Made by a program: the position numbers and the translations under genes
Part shown: positions 36,944 to 39,365 of the stretch, piece after piece
Layout: each line of letters opens with the position of its first letter
Position numbering within the stretch: the first letter of the stretch is position 1
The notes under the pieces: generated by a model
What the model was told of the DNA's origin: nothing
Databases searched by the model: none
What the model saw: only the letters and a program-made list of their open reading frames with translations
Origin: a virus
Reading direction: 5' to 3' (one strand)
Length of the DNA stretch: 39,365 bases
IMG/VR virus record: IMGVR_UViG_3300009509_000053
Location: 1-39,365 of that record

Positions 36944-37725
36944 AACTTCACCTCCGCGGCCACCAGGCCCTTCGGGTCGTCAGCCTCCCCGAAATCCACG
37001 TGGAGGGCGGAACCCACCACGGTCACGCGTTCCAGTTCTTGGTAGCGGTGAACGTGGCCCGCGTAGACCCGGACCAGGTTCTCCGCCTCCAGGACGCGGC
37101 CCGGGATCTTCAGGCCCACGTCTCGTTGCACCGTGTCCAGCTTCCCGTAGGTGGCGCCCGGGACCTCCAAGTGAGTGAACGCCAGGAACGGGCGCCCGGA
37201 GATCTCCTCCAGGGCCTCCGCCACGCGGTGATCCAGGTAGGCGGCGGCGTCGCCGGCGTGGGTCTCCCCCGGCTCCAGGTCCGTCCACTCCGCGGCCTCC
37301 CAGTCCGTGATGAACGGGAGGAACAGGAGGTCCACCTCCTCCAGGCGCCGGACCTCCGGCGCCTCGATCACCTCCACCCCGCCCAGGAGGTCCGCCACCC
37401 GGAGAACCGGGCGGAGGGCGTGGTTCCCGCCCCGCGTGGGCTTGTCGTGGTTCCCCGCCAGGATGAACGCGCGGCGGGTGACCCCCAGCGTTCGGTCGTG
37501 GTGGGCCCACCCGTGGAGCTTCCCCAGGTGGTTCACCGCCAGCTCGTAGGCGGCGGGCCCGGGACGCGGGTGGTGGAACAGGTCCCCCAGGTCCACGTAA
37601 ACCTCGGGGTCCTCCTTCACCACCAGCTCGAAGCACCGGTCCAGGATCCGGGCCTGTTCCTCCAGGCGCTCCATCCCGTCCGAGACGAGGCCCAGGTGCT
37701 TGTCCCCGCTGGCCAGGACCTTCAT
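36940..37725 (-). CDS. SbcD/Mre11-like metallophosphoesterase (T4 gp47-type)
   Basis: 261 residues from ATG 37725 (GGAGGGAGAACTG upstream). Nuclease partner of the SbcC-like protein. Five metallophosphoesterase motifs are present: SGDKHLG (6-12, Asp8 and His10), DLGD (45-48), GNHD (91-94, Asn92 and His93), THLEVPG (184-190, His185) and GHVHRYQ (223-229, His224 and His226). This makes Mre11-type DNA exonuclease and endonuclease activity likely. Size is smaller than cellular SbcD (about 400), as in phage gp47-like proteins; the C-terminal DNA-binding part is reduced. Confidence 0.93.
   Translation of the reverse strand: MKVLASGDKHLGLVSDGMERLEEQARILDRCFELVVKEDPEVYVDLGDLFHHPRPGPAAYELAVNHLGKLHGWAHHDRTLGVTRRAFILAGNHDKPTRGGNHALRPVLRVADLLGGVEVIEAPEVRRLEEVDLLFLPFITDWEAAEWTDLEPGETHAGDAAAYLDHRVAEALEEISGRPFLAFTHLEVPGATYGKLDTVQRDVGLKIPGRVLEAENLVRVYAGHVHRYQELERVTVVGSALHVDFGEADDPKGLVAAEVKL
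37251..37280. repeat. 30-bp exact repeat, copy B
   Basis: Second copy of the element at 36736-36765, inside the SbcD-like gene (residues 150-158). Confidence 0.8.
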
Positions 37726-38036
37726 CAGTTCTCCCTCCGGTCCACGTGCTCCACCACCGCCCGGAGGATCTCCTCCTCCCGGAAGTCCAGCTCCACCTCC
37801 GCGCCGGACCCGATCCGTCTCACCTCCCGGTAGAAGGCCACCGCGGCGGCGGCCAGCTTCAGGAGGCGGCGGTCCTCCGTGGGGAGGTCCCCGTCGCACG
37901 TGGCACCGAACACCCGGGCCACGAGCGCGATCGCTTCCAGGTGTCCGTCCCGACCCAGGTCTCCCCCGTAGTTACAGGCGCGCACGAACGCCCCCAGGCG
38001 CTCCCCGGTCCGGGTCTTACGATCTGAAGTCTGCAT
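37725..38036 (-). CDS. Unknown protein, 103 aa
   Basis: 103 residues from ATG 38036 (GGAGGAGTTGA upstream); overlaps the recA-like gene's end by 20 nt. QTSDRKTRTGERLGAFVRACNYGGDLG then helical AIALVARVFGATCDGDLPTEDRRLLKLAAAAVAFYREVRRIG and FREEEILRAVVEHVD. Small helical protein in the recombination operon; no family recognised. Confidence 0.65.
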   Translation of the reverse strand: MQTSDRKTRTGERLGAFVRACNYGGDLGRDGHLEAIALVARVFGATCDGDLPTEDRRLLKLAAAAVAFYREVRRIGSGAEVELDFREEEILRAVVEHVDRREN

Positions 38037-39228
38037 TCAACTCCTCCGCCAGCTTCGTCCAGTTCACCACCCCGTCCGCGTCCACCTCCCGGAGCCAGTC
38101 CAGGAGCTTCGCCTTACTCTCGGCCACCAGCTCCCCGCGGTGAAAGTAGCCCCGCGCCTTCGTGTAGGTCACCAGCCCGCGGAGGATCGCCTCCTCCCGG
38201 ATCTCCCGCGGGAGGTCCAGACCCAGGGGTTCCTGACCCGCGGCGCCCACGGAGGAGTAGAAGAACGCCAGCTCGTCCAGGTGCGGACCCAGGGAGTTCT
38301 TCACCACCTCCACCTCGTGCTTCTCCCCCACCAGGACCTTCGTCTCCCCCTTCCCCGTCTCCGCCTTCACCCGGCCCACGGCGGTCACCCGGCAGATCCA
38401 CCCGCCGTCGTAGATCGGGGCGGTCCCGCCCTTCACCTTGTAGGTCTTCTGACCCGGCATCGCGTCCAGGCGGACCGACTCCCGCTGGATGAACACCAGG
38501 ATCTCGTCCCGCTCCAGGGTGGGTACGATCCGGTCCAACCACTTCGAGGTGAGCATCGCCCGGATCGGGTAGCCCCGCGCCCCCACCGTCCCCTTCAGGA
38601 GTTCCTCCAGCTCCGTGGAAGGGGTCAGGCGGTTCACGGAGTCGATCCCCACCGCCAGGAACGCCCCCTCCGGGAGGGCCCCGTCCAGCTTCGCCTTCCG
38701 GAACTTCCCGCGGAATTCCTCCACCCGCTCGATGGTCTCCTCGTAGGTCTTCGGCTTGAAGTAGGCCACCTCGTCCAGGGCCCCGCAGATCGTGGAGAAC
38801 CACGCCAGGTCGACCCCGCGACACTCCGCGTCCACGAACAGTCCCCACCCACCGGTGGCCCACGCGTCGTAGAGGATCTCCGCGAGCAACAGGGTCTTCC
38901 CGCCCTGACTAGGCCCGTGGAGGACCCCGAGCATCCCACCCGGGATCCCCCCGCACTTCAGAGCCCGGTTCAAGGAGGTGATCCTGGACGGGCAGACCAT
39001 CGGCGGCGGGATGTCCGCCCACAGGGAGAAGCCCTCGATGGAGCGGACCACCTTCGACAACTGCTTACTCCGCGCCGAAACAGGCGGGGGGCGGGGGGAG
39101 GCGGTCTCCCGGGACGGTTCCTCCGTCCCGCCGGCATCACCGCCACCGGAGGCGGCGGGCGCTTTCCGGGGTGGAGCCACGTCCCCCGCCCCCCGTTGTT
39201 TCTTCACGCGCTTCGTCTTCGTGGTCAT
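38017..39228 (-). CDS. RecA-like recombinase (UvsX/RecA family)
   Basis: 403 residues from ATG 39228 (GTG 39231 is also in frame; the ribosome site is weak). Forms filaments on single-stranded DNA and exchanges strands. Walker A is GPSQGGKT (106-113 counting from GTG), a catalytic-type Glu follows in VDAEC (133-137), Walker B is FLAVGIDSVN (191-200), and SKWLDRIVPTLERDEILVFIQRE is the RecA-core region after it. Residues 1-60 are basic, then Pro/Ala/Gly-rich and probably disordered, longer than in cellular RecA. Top of the recombination operon in this window. Confidence 0.88.
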   Translation of the reverse strand: MTTKTKRVKKQRGAGDVAPPRKAPAASGGGDAGGTEEPSRETASPRPPPVSARSKQLSKVVRSIEGFSLWADIPPPMVCPSRITSLNRALKCGGIPGGMLGVLHGPSQGGKTLLLAEILYDAWATGGWGLFVDAECRGVDLAWFSTICGALDEVAYFKPKTYEETIERVEEFRGKFRKAKLDGALPEGAFLAVGIDSVNRLTPSTELEELLKGTVGARGYPIRAMLTSKWLDRIVPTLERDEILVFIQRESVRLDAMPGQKTYKVKGGTAPIYDGGWICRVTAVGRVKAETGKGETKVLVGEKHEVEVVKNSLGPHLDELAFFYSSVGAAGQEPLGLDLPREIREEAILRGLVTYTKARGYFHRGELVAESKAKLLDWLREVDADGVVNWTKLAEELNADFRS

Positions 39229-39237
39229 CACGTCCGC

Positions 39238-39365
39238 CTAGAACGGGTCGCCGTCGTCTGCCACGTACTCCGCGTCGCACCCCGGGTGCGGACACTTCGT
39301 CGCGTCCTGGGGGACCGCCTCCCGGCACTTCGGGCAGATGTCGTAGTCCTCCCCCTCCTTCGGGA
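39238..39365 (-). CDS. Partial zinc-ribbon protein
   Basis: Only the last 41 codons are in the window; the gene begins beyond the right edge. The visible part reads PKEGEDYDICPKCREAVPQ and then KCPHPGCDAEYVADDGDPF: a zinc ribbon (CPKC plus CPHPGC) with an acidic tail. Its stop (TAG) lies 7 bp before the GTG 39231 of the recA-like gene, so it is in the same operon. The single visible ribbon does not identify a family. Confidence 0.6.
   Translation of the reverse strand, partial: PKEGEDYDICPKCREAVPQDATKCPHPGCDAEYVADDGDPF

Noticed and set aside
1-39365. tRNA or rRNA genes
   Set aside because: No cloverleaf with a GGTTCGAATCC-like T arm or rRNA-like sequence was noticed on either strand; I could not run a covariance search.

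Overview
The window reads as part of a double-stranded DNA, tailed-phage (Caudoviricetes-type) genome or prophage with very high GC content. Evidence for a phage is direct: a terminase large subunit, a PBSX/SPP1-type portal, a Mu gpF/SPP1 gp7-like head protein, an amidase endolysin with a peptidoglycan-binding domain, and a phage-style replication/recombination set (RecA-like recombinase, SbcC/SbcD, RuvC-like resolvase, DNA methyltransferase, adenosylcobalamin-dependent ribonucleotide reductase, dCMP deaminase). Genes use strong Shine-Dalgarno sites (GGAGG, often GGAGGTGA) and are chained by ATGA/GTGA overlaps, so the host is a bacterium. The strong G/C third-position bias fits a high-GC host such as an actinobacterium, but the sequence does not settle this. 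Both ends are cut: the left end stops inside the head operon and the right end inside the replication operon. Capsid, tail, DNA polymerase and integrase genes are not in the window.

Layout. (1) 1-5841, minus: head operon terL, two unknown structural genes, portal, Mu F-like protein and a truncated gene, reading out of the left edge. (2) 5924-6829, plus: a single gene divergent from terL, candidate terminase small subunit. (3) 6801-16021, minus: about nineteen mostly small accessory genes served by five copies of one promoter module (near 8.9, 11.7, 13.1, 14.9 and 16.1 kb). They include an XF1762-type GNAT protein, a PAPS-reductase-like PP-loop enzyme, an excisionase-like HTH protein and a DUF6011-like protein. 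(4) 16215-17979, plus: a three-gene operon, one product with a possible winged helix, divergent from the fifth module and so a candidate control operon. (5) 17980-18527: the only long gap, rich in stem-loops, between convergent operons. (6) 39365-18528, minus: a long operon running from recA/sbcCD through methyltransferase, resolvase, lysis genes (RlpA-like protein and amidase), an SDR-like protein, ribonucleotide reductase, HhH-GPD glycosylase, dCMP deaminase and a membrane metalloprotease candidate to a string of short unknown genes.

How the genes fit together. NrdJ and dCMP deaminase supply deoxynucleotides. RecA, SbcCD, the resolvase and the glycosylase act in recombination-dependent replication and repair. 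The methyltransferase, and possibly the PP-loop/XF1762 pair, modify nucleic acid. Terminase, portal and the F-like protein package and build the head. The amidase and RlpA-like protein act on the cell wall.

The most unusual element is the five-fold repeated module in region 3. Each copy has a TACACTTT box, a TGGACA -35, an 18-bp palindrome (TCTTA-N8-TAAGA) overlapping a TAAGAT -10, and a GTG codon placed where transcription should start. That GTG opens a short lysine-rich leader (MSGKK...) that stays in frame with the downstream gene in all five copies although leader length differs (39-51 nt, always a multiple of three). This suggests a dual-start design: leaderless initiation giving an N-terminally tagged product, plus Shine-Dalgarno initiation giving the untagged one.
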